Assembly (NCBI GenBank): GCA_947846985.1
Contig: CANTUZ010000025.1
Location: 17,916,100-17,980,099, forward strand
Direction: 5' to 3'
DNA length: 64,000 nt
Source of the DNA: Fratercula arctica
Taxonomy: Eukaryota > Chordata > Aves > Charadriiformes > Alcidae
Of the stretch, positions 42,717 through 55,689 are shown piece after piece (the stretch's first letter is position 1; the number at the start of each line of letters is the position of its first letter). The notes beneath the pieces were generated by a model that saw nothing but the letters and a program-made list of their open reading frames with translations, was not told the DNA's origin and did not search any database. Position numbers and translations under genes: made by a program.

Positions 42717-44391
42717 CTCATTTATCCTTGTTTTGAATGATCCTCCACCCCACCCCCCAACTACTGTAAATCAGTCTCACGTTGTGGAATTGCATTTGTG
42801 CTACTACCTGAAGAGAAAGTAAAGGGTGGATTTGTTCAGTCTAGCTCAATTTAGCAATATTATTCAACAGTCTCCTAGGTCACCGTAAGCCAGTGATGTT
42901 GTTGCTACTTTCAAGTTAACATTGCAAGTTATGTGCTCATCATTCTTATCCTTAAGTTATAGGTTTCCTTCTCCTAGCCCTGAAAAGATTATTCACCCCT
43001 CGAATAGGTATTTTCATACTAATACCAGTCTTTAAGCTGCTTCTGTAATGAAGATGTCATTGTGTTGGGTGCTATGGAAACAAACACATACAAAGAAGAC
43101 AATCTCTTTCTCAGAGAATTTATAGCTAAATCAAATAAGTAAGATCAGTTCTTACAAAATTGTTTGAATGCCTAAACATTACAACCTTGATCCTCAAAAG
43201 AAATTCATGCTAACTTGGTTTTTGTTATGTGCACTGGGATAATTAGGTATCTCAGAAAGGTGATCCAGGAAAACCTAGATGCTTAGCAGAAATCTTTTAA
43301 ATTCACCAATGAATAGTTCTGAAATTTCATGCCTTCTCTGAAGCACAGCTTCTTTACAGGAAGTTTATTTCTTCTTCAGGTAAGTATGAACAGTGAGTGG
43401 GATGCAACACCCTTGAAGGTGTCTATCTCTGCTCGTTGACTAGAGAGGAAGCCTAGACAACCATTAAATCAGGTATCTGCTAGAATACATCTGCCTTAGC
43501 AAGTAGTGAAGATCAACAGGAGTGGATATGTAGAGCTGTTGAGGATCTGGTATCCATAGCATGTGTGTTTTTTTCACCTCAGATGAGCTCTGCTACAGCC
43601 CAGTGGGCTGAATGTCCGATTGTGGTTGGATTATGCTGGATGTGCTCCAGAAGCACATTATACAAAGTAGTTTCACCTCTGGACAATCTAGTTTACGTAT
43701 TCCACAATGTGAACCAAAACATAGCAAGTGAGGAAGAACAGGGGATTTGTTTGAGAAATGCACTCCTGATCAAAATTAAAACAAAGAAACACACCCAGTG
43801 CAAATACGTCCTTAATTAAGGCTAGAAATAAGATAAATCTTATCCACATATTCATGGTTATTTTTGATTGCAAGGCACTGTATGTCATGATGATAGTGGT
43901 CTCTTTAGACTTTTGCTTACAAATTCAACATTTCATTGTAGAAATGTTTTGATAACTTTTTAAAATGTAAAATACTGTCACATCTGATTTTTCATATAAA
44001 TTTTGGCTTGTTTTAATAACTTTGTGTATATAGATGCATGTGTCTTGGAGTTAGTGTGGGGGTACATACATACATATTACACACATTCATATGTATATGA
44101 ACACACACACATACATACATTTATATATAAGGAAAAGATCCTGTAAATTGAAAATAATATATATTTCTCAGTAAGTATAATGAAGATGAAAGAGGAGAAA
44201 GGGGAAGCTCCAGAGAGTGCAAAATGGTTCAGGCAGACCACGTTTTGTATATTCTGCCAGGGGAAGAATCAGAACTGGCATTGGTCTAGCAGAGCAATTT
44301 ACACACAGGGCTGTTGATGGCCCTGTGAAAAGACAAGAGACTCCTCTCCTGGCATGTGTTGTCCTACTGTAGCATTAAGAGGAGGTTTCTA
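42717..44391. other. Intergenic sequence without recognised genes
   Basis: AT-rich; contains a short (CA/TA)n microsatellite at about 44064-44132. No coding signal seen. Confidence 0.6.
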
Positions 44392-44394
44392 TAG

Positions 44395-44697
44395 AGGTGG
44401 GGGTCAGTCTCTTCTCCCAAGTAACAAGCGATAGGACAAGAGGAAATGGCCTCAAGTTGCACCAGGGAAGGTTTAGACTGGATATTAGGAAAAATTTTTA
44501 CACTGAAAGGGTTTTTAAGCATTGGGACAGGCTGCCCAGGGAAGTGGTTGAGTCATCATCCCTGGAGGTATTTAGAAGACGGGTAGACATAGTGCTTTGA
44601 GACATGGTTTAGTGATGGTTTTTGTCATAGGTTGATGGTTGGACTAGATGAACTGAAAGGTCCCTTCCAACCTAGGCAATTCTGTGATTCTATGATT
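44395..44697 (+). mobile_element. CR1 3' fragment (older subfamily)
   Basis: AAGCGATAGGACAAGAGGAAATGGCCTCAAGTTGCACCAGGG, CATGGTTTAGTGATGG and TAGGCAATTCTGTGATTCTATGATT are CR1 3' UTR landmarks; the wording differs from the other copies here and indicates a different subfamily. Confidence 0.92.
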
Positions 44698-45143
44698 AAG
44701 GACACTCCCAGCATTTCTTAGAGGGTCTGGAGGCCATCACAATGTCATGAGCTTGTCATTTACTCAGTGGAGGAAGAGGGTTGTGACATGCCCATCTGAG
44801 CCTACACAAAAGAGGCAGATGCACTGACTTTCCAAGGGATACAAAATAGTGATATCACGCTTTTTGCTAGCACAAAGCACCTTCTACTTAATACTAGGCA
44901 AATATTTAACAGCTCATTTGAACATCACAATTGGAGAAGGACATCCTTATCCAAATATGTACTTACATGTTTGGCAGGTTTGACTGAAGTTCCTGTGAAT
45001 CCAGCAAGAAGATAGTTTGGCCTAGTTAATTAGTCATGCCTTCTGTAGTGTCTTATCAGTCCTTGTCAATCACAAAAGTCTGGACATAGGCTGAGGCACA
45101 GCACAGTGGGAAGGAGGGCTGAAAAAAAAAAGGATCTTCCATC
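44698..45143. other. Intergenic sequence without recognised features
   Basis: No ORF, repeat or RNA gene seen. Confidence 0.55.
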
Positions 45144-45148
45144 GCAGG

Positions 45149-46315
45149 TGTGGAATGATTACTAAATTGGCTAAAAATACAAAAGTACAGCATTGTTCAC
45201 ACATTAAGGAAAAGTATAAAATCAAGAGGCTTCTGAGGTAGAAAACAGCTGCAGCTGGCGTGAAGAATACAACATCTGCGGTTCCCTGATAAGGATGCCT
45301 GTGAAGCTACATGAGGTACGGAGCGGGATGCAATTATTCCACGGCTTTACCTTATGATGTATAGCAGATATGGAAATGGGATGATACCATGAAACAGATA
45401 AGCTGCCAATTAGCTGCCTGCTCGATACTCGGAGCCAACATTTTGTCAAATTTTGATGAAATGCTGTCCTTTGTGCAAACTTTGCTCATTATAATGTCAT
45501 TATAATACCAAAACACACCTCCATCCCAAAGGCTACCCGCCTCCAAGGTGCGACCACTCCTTCTTGAGTCTGCGCCCTGAATGTCTCGTAAACTATACCT
45601 TTAATTGTGAAGCGAGAGAATTTTACACCAATCATAATTAAAGTATTTATGACTAAAGTCACTCAAACTCCACCTTGAAGATAACAAATAGTATAAAAAT
45701 AGCCCGAGAGAGGGGGGATACTCAGGGAAGACACCATCACAAAGAACTCCATCACTCACTTCCGGGATCAGTCGACGAGCTGAGCCTTTCTTCCCCCCCA
45801 TAGGGACGCCTTTGGGTAAGACTTAGATTATACTGAGTGCTTTCTCGGGAAACTTAGAAATTTCTCTAGAGAATCTCTTTCCTGCATTTATAGCCAGGCT
45901 GTATCATTTATAACTTTGTCGCGCGTTTGATATATGTAATAATACTTTCATTTGCACGTGCTTTGCAGACAGTGTATTTATCACCGGCAGTCCTAAGAAC
46001 CTATCTATCTGTTGTTTAAATAAACTGCACTGTTTAAGTAGCTAGTCGTTTCGGTTCCTCATTGAACGCGACCAAAGACTCGAGAGTGGCCGTGCTAGTT
46101 CATGAGCATGACTAGACTGAAGGTGCAGTCCACTATTAGTGTATCCAAATCATAATAGTTTAATACATATTAAACGCGATTGGACTGATAGTGCTGAATT
46201 GGGCATCACTCAGAATTTAAACCCAGCCGCACCTAGCCTCCCACCTCGGTGAGGAGTGTTAGAATGCAAGGGGGTTTATTTTCTGCCAAAACCACTTTGC
46301 CCCTTTCACGCAACA
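45149..46315 (+). mobile_element. Solo LTR of the ERV-E family (1167 bp)
   Basis: It begins TGTGGAATGATTACTAAATTGG, ends CCCCTTTCACGCAACA and is flanked by GCAGG (45144-45148, 46316-46320). Nearly the same sequence as the ERV-E 3' LTR, in opposite orientation to it in the window. TATAAAAAT at 45692-45700 and AATAAA at 46019-46024 define U3, a ~320-nt R and U5. No internal sequence remains. Confidence 0.94.
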
Positions 46316-46320
46316 GCAGG

Positions 46321-49300
46321 TGAAATGATAATTAGTCAGACGTATTTCAAGTGGCAGCAGCATCAGAGCATATTCTGCATGGCATCCTGTAATTTTCTGT
46401 ATACTTTTAATTATCTTTTAGTTATTAACAGTTCTTGTCCACTACAAATGCATTTGGCTAGGACCAAGCTGCTTTTTGCTTTTTCCTTTTCCATTTTACC
46501 CCTACTTGTTCTAATTTAGACCCAGTTCCAACTGCTAATGCATCAATGTCAGAAACTGCAGTCAAGCACAGCCTGTCCCCAAATCCCAACCTCTATAAAT
46601 GCGATGGCTCATTAATAATTTAAAAAGGATGATGACACTGATACTATTTATAGAGTCCTGCCAGCCAGGTCTGCCATAGTTAAGGAAATTAACATGGAGA
46701 AATTATCAACTGCAAAACATTAGTGTTTATCAACAGATCAATCCAACTACTGTAAATTGTGCTTTTAGATAAATAAAAGGTATCCACAATGACAATTTAT
46801 TGAATGCCTTATTTTGTTACTCTTGTGCCCTTGTATTGGTTTCAATGAGAGACAGAGAAAGAAAAAAGAGCGAGACAGAAACTCCTACACTCCCCTTTCC
46901 CCCTTCGCTCTCTGACTCCCCTGACACCTGCCAAACCTCCCAAAGCTGCTGAGCTCTCAAAAGTTACAGCTACATGTTTCACGATGAGTGGCAAATCAGA
47001 ACTGCTGAACAAAATTCTCATGAAGTGAATTAAGTGTTAACGAGCTTTGACTGAGGGCACACGAGTCTCCAGCAAGCTAAATAAATGTCAAGGTGACAAT
47101 GCTGTATACTAAGTACTGGGTTTACATGCACGGAGAGCTTATGATTTAAGGGGTTATTTTTTTCCTTTCTTTCATCATTGCCTTCTCTCTGTCTTTTATA
47201 TCAGAAAGAGACAGAATGCTACAGCAAGGACGAAGTTTTCCTTCACTTGTTCACAGTCATATTTGCTACAAATTGTTGGATAGGAAATTTACTGCAAATT
47301 GTTGGGTAGTCCTGCTGCTGGGAAAGTGATTTATTCACACGAAAGCAGGCTTTGGAGGGAAATGACATAAAGAAATTAGAGAGGTAAATTAGAAAAGTAT
47401 GATGTTCAAAGACAGCTCTGATCTTAATTCATTGCTTGCTGGACCTTCTATTCTGAATGGAATAATCAAATAGTTAATATTAACTAATAATAAAAAGAAC
47501 TAATACATAATAACTAATTATATAAATACATATAAATGTAGGTGATATAAATTATAATTTGGTCAGTCTCTACTAAGAATTTAGCCTGCTGAGGCTTGAG
47601 AAGACACACACAAAGGATTAAAAACAAACAAACAAACAAACAGCCTTGACTGAAAACTGTTCTGTGGCCTTGAAAAGACTCAGGAGAAGTGAAAAGCCAG
47701 ACAGTATATCTGCTCCCATGACATGAATACTAGGTGTAATATTATTTTTTTTACTAGCCGAAACTTAGGTTGGGGTCTAGAGGCCTCAGGTCAAGATCAG
47801 GGCCCCAGTCTGGTAGATGCTATAAAAAAGATCACAAGTCCTTCCCGCTAGGATTTTACAATCTATAGCTGTGATCTTGCAATTAACTTACAGTATGTCA
47901 TTTCCAACACTGAGCCCATTATATGACTGAGGTTTCAAACAGATGAGCCAGAGGAAAGGTGTGAGGAAGGAAACATTATTACCCCGTTTTACAGGTTCAG
48001 ACAGAAATATTAAGTGCCTTGCCCAGGGTCACACAATATATGACACTGATGATAAAGAAAAAGCTTGGAATTCAGGCTTGACTTCAAGAGTCCAGGCTGC
48101 TGTTTGCATTGCAATACTGTCCCCCACCAGGAAGATTTCTGTAGAGAGCTAATGATATCCCAGTTTGGGAGGCAGACAAGGAACTCTCAACTGTGACTAA
48201 CATTTCCAAGGAGGTCTTTAAGCTGGAACAGTTATTATTAACAGACAAAAAAATAAAGTTATGTGGATATTTTTGAGGATACAAGTAGTAGACTGACAGA
48301 TTTCTGTTTATTTCTACTTTGTGAGACTAAAATGAGGAGGTAAAACCTGCACCTAACTTGGACGTTCATTGGATACACTTGTTTAAACTCATGGTTTTAA
48401 CAGAGGACCTGATGTTTGGGAAAGATACTTCAAGTTCCTTGCCAAAATCTTTGCCTTTCAGCTGACATATCTAAGGAAAGAATAAACCACTTTCTGTATA
48501 AAAGGGAAAAGTTTGATAGCAACAGATGAATTCTAGCTTCAGAACAGAAGCAAATTATTTAAGTGTCAGGTCTAGGAGAATTTTGCACTGGTCTTGCCAG
48601 TGTAAAGACACTGTGAAGTACCTGACTAGCTTCACAGTCATTGGTCTTAGGTCTCATCAGCTTCAGAAAAAAAATGAGAGAGCTTTCTACTGACCTTTTC
48701 TGAGATACAGGCTTACCAGCTATATCAGAAAGTGAGAAAAGGGGACAGACCACCATTTCAGTGGCCTGTTTGATTCTGTCTGGTGATCTGAAATAATTAT
48801 GAAATAAGTAAAAGATGACAAAGTAAAAATATGTGTCATTCTGTCTGGCAGAGAGAATAGACCATCTAGAAGAAGTAGATATTCATTGAATCTGAAAGCC
48901 AGCACATTATTGACTAGTCAACATGAAAACATTATTCATAAATGGACTGTAGAACTCCTTAACACAGGACATCATTGAGCCAAAAAGATACCATAAATAT
49001 CAAGAAGGATTAAGAAAAGTCTATGGACATGAAGAGAAAATCTCAGTAAAATGTTTTGAAAGAAATATTTATTTTCATAGTCTGACTGTTGGTATAGATT
49101 TATAGGTTTGGGTTTTTTATTTTTTTTTTTTAATAGGTAACTAGGAGATAATATTCTGCGCCTGTTTATATTGACCAGAGCTGGAGATAGGTTACTGGAT
49201 GAGACAAACACATCTATTACAGCATTGCAGTTATAATACTCTGTAGGTTTATTTCTTCTTTGTACATGTAGACACCAGAGGTCTGGAAAAGTCTTTATCT

Positions 49301-51073
49301 TTGTTTTGTAAAATATTTTTTATGGCTTGTGATTTTGAAAATATCAGACGTTGTGGATGAATGCTATGGTTATTGATTCTGATAATGGAGTTGGTCAGCA
49401 AATTTGAATGGAGGGAAGTTGTCCATATAGCACCTTGTAAAGAACCTGAATGACTAGCGGATGAGTGAAGGCAGCCTCCACCATGGTCCTTTAGATCAGC
49501 AATATGTCTTGATCCAACAGCCTTTTCAGAGTGATGGGTGGGCATAGCTATACCTTGGCTGGTCCATGGTAGGCTTTCCTTTGGAACCAAGCATACTGGA
49601 AATTAAGATGATGTAGACTTATAACTCCAGTTCAGGTCCGGTTACTGATTAGAACTTGTCATGGCATCTTTTAATTGTTTGGGTGTATTCATTATCACAG
49701 TCACGAACGTTAATGAGGATAGAGTGTTTTCCAGGTATTCCAGATGTTGATTTTTATTTTTAATCCCCTGATCTTCCCTTGTTGTCACTGCCTTATAAAC
49801 TAACATGAAGAACCATTATAATTTTTTGGATTAGGAGTAGGAGATACTTTAGAGTATACCTCTCAAGAACATCACAAAGAGAGTCTATGTCTTCTGGATC
49901 GCACAGTTGAATATATATGTAATGCTCCTACAGAAGGGATCAACATTTAGATTTCAAAGTGTATTAGAGCCTTTTTCTACCTAAGATACATCTTTCTGGC
50001 AAGGCAAAGGAGCTCTCAAGTAGGTGTAAATTACATTTATGGCCATGACTGTAAGGTTCATTGCAATGGTTAGAGCAGTACAAAGTAGTCTCAGTGAATA
50101 TGACAATCAGGCCCTGAGGCTTAGACAGATGGATAGACAAAACAATATCTGTATAGCTTTATGCTACCTTTGCAAAAAGAAGTCACCAGTTAAAAATAAA
50201 AATAAAAATAAAAGAATGCATTGCAAAATAAATTGATCTATTATGGAATAAATCCCAGAAAATAAAACCAAACAAGAAAAGGACTTACTGTTCTCCCCCT
50301 GCATGTTGTGAGTGAATATAAATCTGATAGAAATTAGATAGGAAACTGAGTTCCAGCTCTGACTCAAATGGGGCTCTACTGTAAGATACCAGTTAAATCA
50401 CTTCTCATACACACATCCTAATTCCCTGAGCTTTGGTCCTCCCAGATATCATATTGAGATTATGACCTATATTTTTACTTTAAAATGCTTTATGCATAAA
50501 AAGTGCTATATGAAGGCTTTTGAATATTATAAGAACACTCATCTATTCATTCCTCTTATAAAATATGTCTGAACTGTTGGACTGATCTCACTTCTATATC
50601 AGAAATATTAGAGAAAATTCTGCATCTCACTATTTCACCTTACAAATTAATATATGTGCAATTTCTTCAGTGTCTTCTGTTCCTAAATCACAACAGATAT
50701 GTCAACTACCTGCTTCTATTATGCGAGCTCTGAAATGAAGGAGCAGAGCATAAATTCTTCTAACCCTGCTTCTATTTGAAAAATAGTCAGCTGTATGTCT
50801 ATGAATACAGTTGGAGGTATTGTAAAATATGCACCCTGTTTTGAAGGCATATATTTGTATGAATACATTAACATATACTTCAATAAGACTTAATCTATCA
50901 TTAGACTTCAGTCACAGTTTTTATCTACAGAATATAGCAACTTTTAATAGCATTTAATTATCTACAGAATACATCTACCTTCTAAAAATAACTTTTAAGG
51001 GTGTAAAAATATAGTCTGTCTTTGAAAAGGATAGTGGAAATTCTAAAGCACAGTGATTTTTTCAAAAGAAGCG
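46321..51073. other. Intergenic sequence without recognised genes
   Basis: AT-rich, with low-complexity tracts: purine-rich then pyrimidine-rich at 46845-46925, (AAAC)n at 47625-47641, a T-run at 49115-49132 and (AAAAT)n at 50190-50215. ORFs are short and unrelated. No conserved exon pattern seen. Confidence 0.6.
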
Positions 51074-51079
51074 CTGTGG

Positions 51080-51407
51080 TGTGGAGATAGAGAGTAGCAT
51101 AGGGAATCTGTTTGGCCTTGATGAGACAAAGCTGTACCCGTGAGAGGCACCTTGAGAGAAAAAGATAAGCAAGCATCAGGAGATATCAGCAAGGAAAGGA
51201 ATGTGAAAAGCAAAGCTGCTACTCTGCGTGAACAGTCAGAGATGACCAGTTAGAAGACAATGAGAAGCGTGTGGCAATCGACCTTCAACCCATCAGTAGG
51301 ATGTTGCCTGCGCATGGAGAGTGCTTGTACCTATAAAGCTCGGGAAATTGTTGTAATAAAGGTCTTTGGTCCATACCCTACCAGAGTCCGTGAATCAATG
51401 CTCCACA
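51080..51407 (+). repeat. 5' LTR of ERV-D (328 bp)
   Basis: TGTGGAGATAGAGAGTAGC ... GAATCAATGCTCCACA. CTATAAAGC (about 51331) is TATA-like and GTAATAAAGG (about 51353) supplies AATAAA. Confidence 0.93.
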
Positions 51408-51409
51408 AA

Positions 51410-51427
51410 TGGCTGCCCGAATCGGGA
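51410..51427 (+). promoter_or_regulatory. Primer binding site position of ERV-D
   Basis: TGGCTGCCCGAATCGGGA starts two bases after the LTR. It resembles the lysine type TGGCGCCCGAACAGGGA with an extra T and one change; the tRNA is not assigned. Confidence 0.65.
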
Positions 51428-51445
51428 CTTGAATCATAGGAAGAT

Positions 51446-53237
51446 ATGACTGGTGGAGCAGCCCGGCTGAACAAAAAAAAGCAGCGGTATCTGAGAGCTG
51501 CAGTCCGGATGACTAATCACCAAGGAAAGGTGAGCAGCCGGGAACGTGTGAGAATGGGGTCAAAAATGTCCTCAGAGGAAAAGGTGATTGTATGTATATT
51601 AGAAAAGTTTTTAAGTAAAAGGGGTATACAATATGATGAAGGAACTCTTTGGCTTTTGCCAGCATGGCTAAAAAGCAAGGGCCTTCCCACTGATTCTACA
51701 ACAGCTTTCCAATTATCAAGTTGGGAGCAAGCCGGTGAAACTTTGTTTGAGGCAGCAACGAAAGGGGATGCGGTAGCTACGAAGGTCTTAACAACCTGGA
51801 GGTTAATTAAGGACACATTACAGCAGATGAAATCCGAACGGGCTGCCGCGGCCGCCGCCGTTGCCGCGGTGACGCCGGACAGCCCGGCTGCCGCTCATAT
51901 AGAGGAAAAGGAGGGGGAGAAGCTCGAGCCCCCGGGCCGTCCTGCTACGTCGTCAGCACTCCCGTTAGATTCGGCGGCAGTACCACCGCAGTCCCCCCGG
52001 GTCCGAGCCTCTAGTTCGAATACGACAGTGCTTGCAGGAAAGGGATTTACCGGGCTGGGAGGATCCTCCGCCAAGTCAGGCAGTTGCCACGACTTACGAT
52101 CCCGCCCAGCACTGGCAGAAGTTACGTAAACAGGCAATACAAGACGGCCATTTAGAAGCCGCTACTGCCCTCGTGTGTCCTGTGAAAATCACTCAACAAG
52201 GACCAAATACTTGGGAACCGCTGAGCTGGGAGCTAGTTAAAGAAATGCGAAAAACGATTATGCAGCATGGACTAACTTCCCCGTATGCGCAAGGATTATT
52301 AAATACCATTATGAAGGGACACATACTAACTCCATTTGATATCAGACAATTGGCAGATGTTATCTTTACCCCCACGCAGCGTGTTCTCTTTATGGCACAC
52401 TGGAGAGACGCATGCAGTTTTGCCGCAATAGATAATTTGTCTAGAGAAGATGGAGATCCTCTACAGAGGGCAGGTCTCCCTCAATTGTTGGGGGAGTCAC
52501 CCGTCGATACTCCGCAGCTCCAAGCGCGGCTAGCACCAGAAATTTTAAAGCAGTCGGCAGACCTTGCCCTGAAAGCTATAATTAAGGTCCCTGACACAGG
52601 CAAGGCAACCCAATCTTTCACAACTATCAAGCAGGGTCCCAATGAACCATACATGACATTTATTGATCGTTTACAAGAAGCTATTCATAAGCAAGTGGAT
52701 AACGTAGAGGCCAAAGAAGCTCTGATGCTAAAACTAGCAGTGGAAAATGCTAATATTGATTGTAAACGTATTTTGCAACCCCTAAAGAATCCAAGCCTAA
52801 TAGATATGATAGAGGCTTGTAATAGAGTGGGATCCATTTCCTATCAAACCGATATGCTTGCGGCTGCATTCGCTGCCGCCGTTACAACACAAGAGCACAT
52901 ATGCTTCCGTTGTGGCAAACCAGGTCATTTTAAGCGTAGTTGTCCGCGAGGGACAGAAGCCAATGATCTGACCCCAGATATCTGTCCATGCTGCGGTAAA
53001 GGCAAACATTTTGCAAATCAATGCCGTTCAAGATATAATAAGGTCAGGCAACCACTATCCCCGCATTCGGGAAACGGGAGGACCAGCGCGAAGCAGGGGC
53101 GCGCCTCGACACAAATGCCCCGCAACCCAAGCCTATTAGGCATGCGCCCGCAGACATCATGGGTCTGGACAGCCTCTGAGCACAGACCACCAGAAGCACC
53201 CCTATGGATGTTGCCACAGCCATCGACGTCACAATAA
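51446..53237 (+). pseudogene. gag: ERV-D gag, frameshifted
   Basis: 51446-52129 is one frame; an internal ATG at 51554 gives MGSK, a myristoylation-type start, more matrix-like than the upstream ATG. It encodes a matrix helix region (ILEKFLSKRGIQYDEGTLW) and an Ala/Pro-rich linker. Capsid continues in another frame from about 52035 (PAQHWQKLRKQA, ELVKEMRKTIMQHGL, the major-homology-like KQGPNEPYMTFIDRLQEAI). Two zinc knuckles follow: CFRCGKPGHFKRSC and CPCCGKGKHFANQC. One frameshift near 52030-52060 separates the parts. It overlaps pro in the -1 frame. Confidence 0.88.
51524..51535 (+). promoter_or_regulatory. Candidate 5' splice donor of ERV-D
   Basis: GGAAAGGTGAGC matches the AG/GTRAGC donor consensus upstream of the gag start, where retroviral env transcripts are usually spliced from. 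Confidence 0.45.
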
Positions 53238-53870
53238 TAGACCAAAAGGTACATCGTGTGCCTCTCGCACTATACGGACCACTGGGAAGAGGTCTTAGTG
53301 CACTGTTAATAGGACGATCTAGCACCACCTCCCAAGGACTATTTGTTTTACCCGGAGTAATAGACACGGATTATACAGGACAGATTCAAGCTATGGTATG
53401 GACGCCATCCCCACCAGTCTCCATACCGGCCGAAAGCCGCATTGCCCAGCTAGTCCCTTTCTTGAGCTCAGTGCCATGTGCCAAGCTCAGAAGGAGAGGG
53501 GCAGGAGGCTTTGGCTCCACAGGAACTCCAGTGATCTATTGGGCACACCAAATTCAAGCCACACGACCAACATTAACCTGTCAGCTATGTAACGGGGGTC
53601 ACAAGCCAGAGTCGATCACAGTCAAAGGAATGATTGACACAGGGGCTGACGTGACTGTGTCTCTTTCCAGCGTTGGCCTCCTCAGTGGCCCACTGTCTCT
53701 GCCAGTGGCGGGCTTGCTGGAATTGGGGGAGTTTCCACCTCTTGACAAAGCTTACATGTTATTCAGATAATAGGGCCGGAAGGTCAAGTTGCAACTGTTC
53801 GCCCATACATTGTTAATGTTCCCCTTAATCTATGGGGGAGAGACGTACTTGGAGCCTGGGGCATGACCAT
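53204..53870 (+). pseudogene. pro: ERV-D pro: dUTPase-like domain and protease
   Basis: dUTPase motifs ALYGPLGRGLSALLIGRSST and LPGVIDTDYTGQIQ, then the protease active site MIDTGADVTVS. The frame stops at 53768-53770; the protease C-terminal part (LWGRDVLGAWGM) lies in another frame just after, so a frameshift separates them. Layout is as in betaretroviral pro. Confidence 0.85.
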
Positions 53871-53879
53871 ACAAACTTC

Positions 53880-55529
53880 GGACCCACAGAGGCCTTTTTA
53901 GAGGGGGCCACTGTCTTACGGCCTGTTATCCGCCTAACTTGGCTAACAGACATGCCAATTTGGGTAGAGCAGTGGCCCCTGACGACGTAAAAGGCCGAAG
54001 CATTACAGGAATTAGTTGACGAGCAAGTCCACCAAGGACACTTGAAGCCGACTACTAGCCCCTGGAATATGCCTGTCTTTGTGATAAAAAAGAAAAGCAG
54101 AAAGTGGAGACTAATACATGACTTAGGGCAAGTGAATGCTGTAATAGAGACCATGGGTGCACTGCAACCCGGAATGCCATTGCCGACTATGCTACCAAAG
54201 AACTGGAGCATCGTAGTAATGGACTTAAAAGACTGTTTCTTTACGATACCATTAGCGCCAGAAGATGCTCAACGGTTTGTGTTTTCCGTGCCAACAGTGA
54301 ACCGTCAAGCACCCATGCAAAGATACCACTGGACTGTATTACCACAAGGAATGAAGAATAGTCCTACTATATGCCAACTATACGTGGCGAAAGTCTTATC
54401 TGAAGTTCGACGAAACAATCCCGACATCATTTGTTACCACTACATGGATGATATCCTGTTCTCAGGAGCAACGCCTACCTTGCTGGCCCAAGTGGTCCAA
54501 GATGCCAGAGAGAGCCTAGAAAAATATGGCTTACAGATAGCCCCAGAGAAGGTACAGACAACATCACCCTGGAAGTATCTTGGCTGGAAAATCCTAGACC
54601 ACACGATTGAGCCTCAGATGCTCCAATTAGCCACAACTATACGAACATTAAATGATTTACAGAAGTTGCTGGGTACCATTAATTGGGTATGCCCGCTGTT
54701 AGGAATTGACAATGAAACCTTATCGCCATTGTTTGCCCTGTTGAAGGGCGATTCGAACTTACTATTGAACTGCACCCTGACCCCTGACGCAAAAGCAGCC
54801 TTAGCCCAAGTGACAGAAATGCTGCAAAAGCGTCAAGCATATCGAATCAGCGAAGGCCATGATCTCCAATTGTTCATCCTAAATCAAGAAAGACAGCCGA
54901 TAGGCCTTCTAGCTCAATGGATTCCGGAATCGCATAAAGATCCACTAGTTATAATCGAATGGGTGTTTTTGCCCCACCAGCTGACCAAAACCATAGTTAC
55001 GAGAGTTGAAATGATTTCCACTGTGATCCAAAAAGGCCAAAAGCGAGCAATAGAATTAAGTGGTGCCGAAGTCCAAACGATATTCGTGCCTCTAACATTA
55101 CAATATTTGGAATGGTGTCAGGCGAACAGCTTACCCTTCCAAATAGCTTTAGAAGGGTTCCCAGGACAAATCTCTATCCACTTACCCTCACACAAGCTAT
55201 TTACGTCCTGTGAAGAAGTATCTCTGGTGCACCTCCCTTTGTGTGCAGCAACCCCCGTAGAAGGACAAACGGTGTTTACAGATGGATCAGGAAAAACAGG
55301 CAAAGCCGTAGTCGTCTGGTTCGAGAACAACGACTGGCACCAAGAAGTGTATGAAACAGATGGCTCACCCCAGATTGTGGAACTGTTTGCTGTGGTCAAG
55401 ATTTTTCAAAAATGGACAGATCCAGTTAACGTAGTTACGGACTCTCAGTATGTTGCAGGAATCGTGAGGAGAATCGAGAAAGGCTGGCTGAAACATGTTG
55501 ACAACGAGAAGCTGTTTTTTGCTATTTAA
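53880..55529 (+). pseudogene. pol: ERV-D reverse transcriptase and RNase H
   Basis: RT: a TAA near 53989 precedes TSPWNMPVFVIKKKSRKWRL, MDLKDCFFTIPL, VLPQGMKNSPTICQL and the active site YHYMDDILFSG; then the connection and RNase H (VFTDGSGKTGKAVVVW, DSQYVAGIVRR). The frame is open from about 54000 to 55529 (495 codons), then shifts in the RNase H C terminus. An otherwise well preserved class II RT. Confidence 0.9.
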
Positions 55530-55689
55530 ACAACTATGGACACTAATAAGTCAGAGAAAGTGCCCTTATTATGTTTTACATATCCGCAGTCATACCGAAC
55601 TCCCGGGTTTTCTAGCAGAGGGCAACTGCAGGGCTGATCGCCTTGCTGCTCCAGCTTGATCCGCCCCAGTTCCCGGGATGGTAGAACAA

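Noticed and set aside
46256..46519. 87-codon ORF at the end of the solo LTR
   Set aside because: It crosses the LTR boundary into unique DNA; the N-terminal part is LTR sequence also open in ERV-E's LTR by chance.
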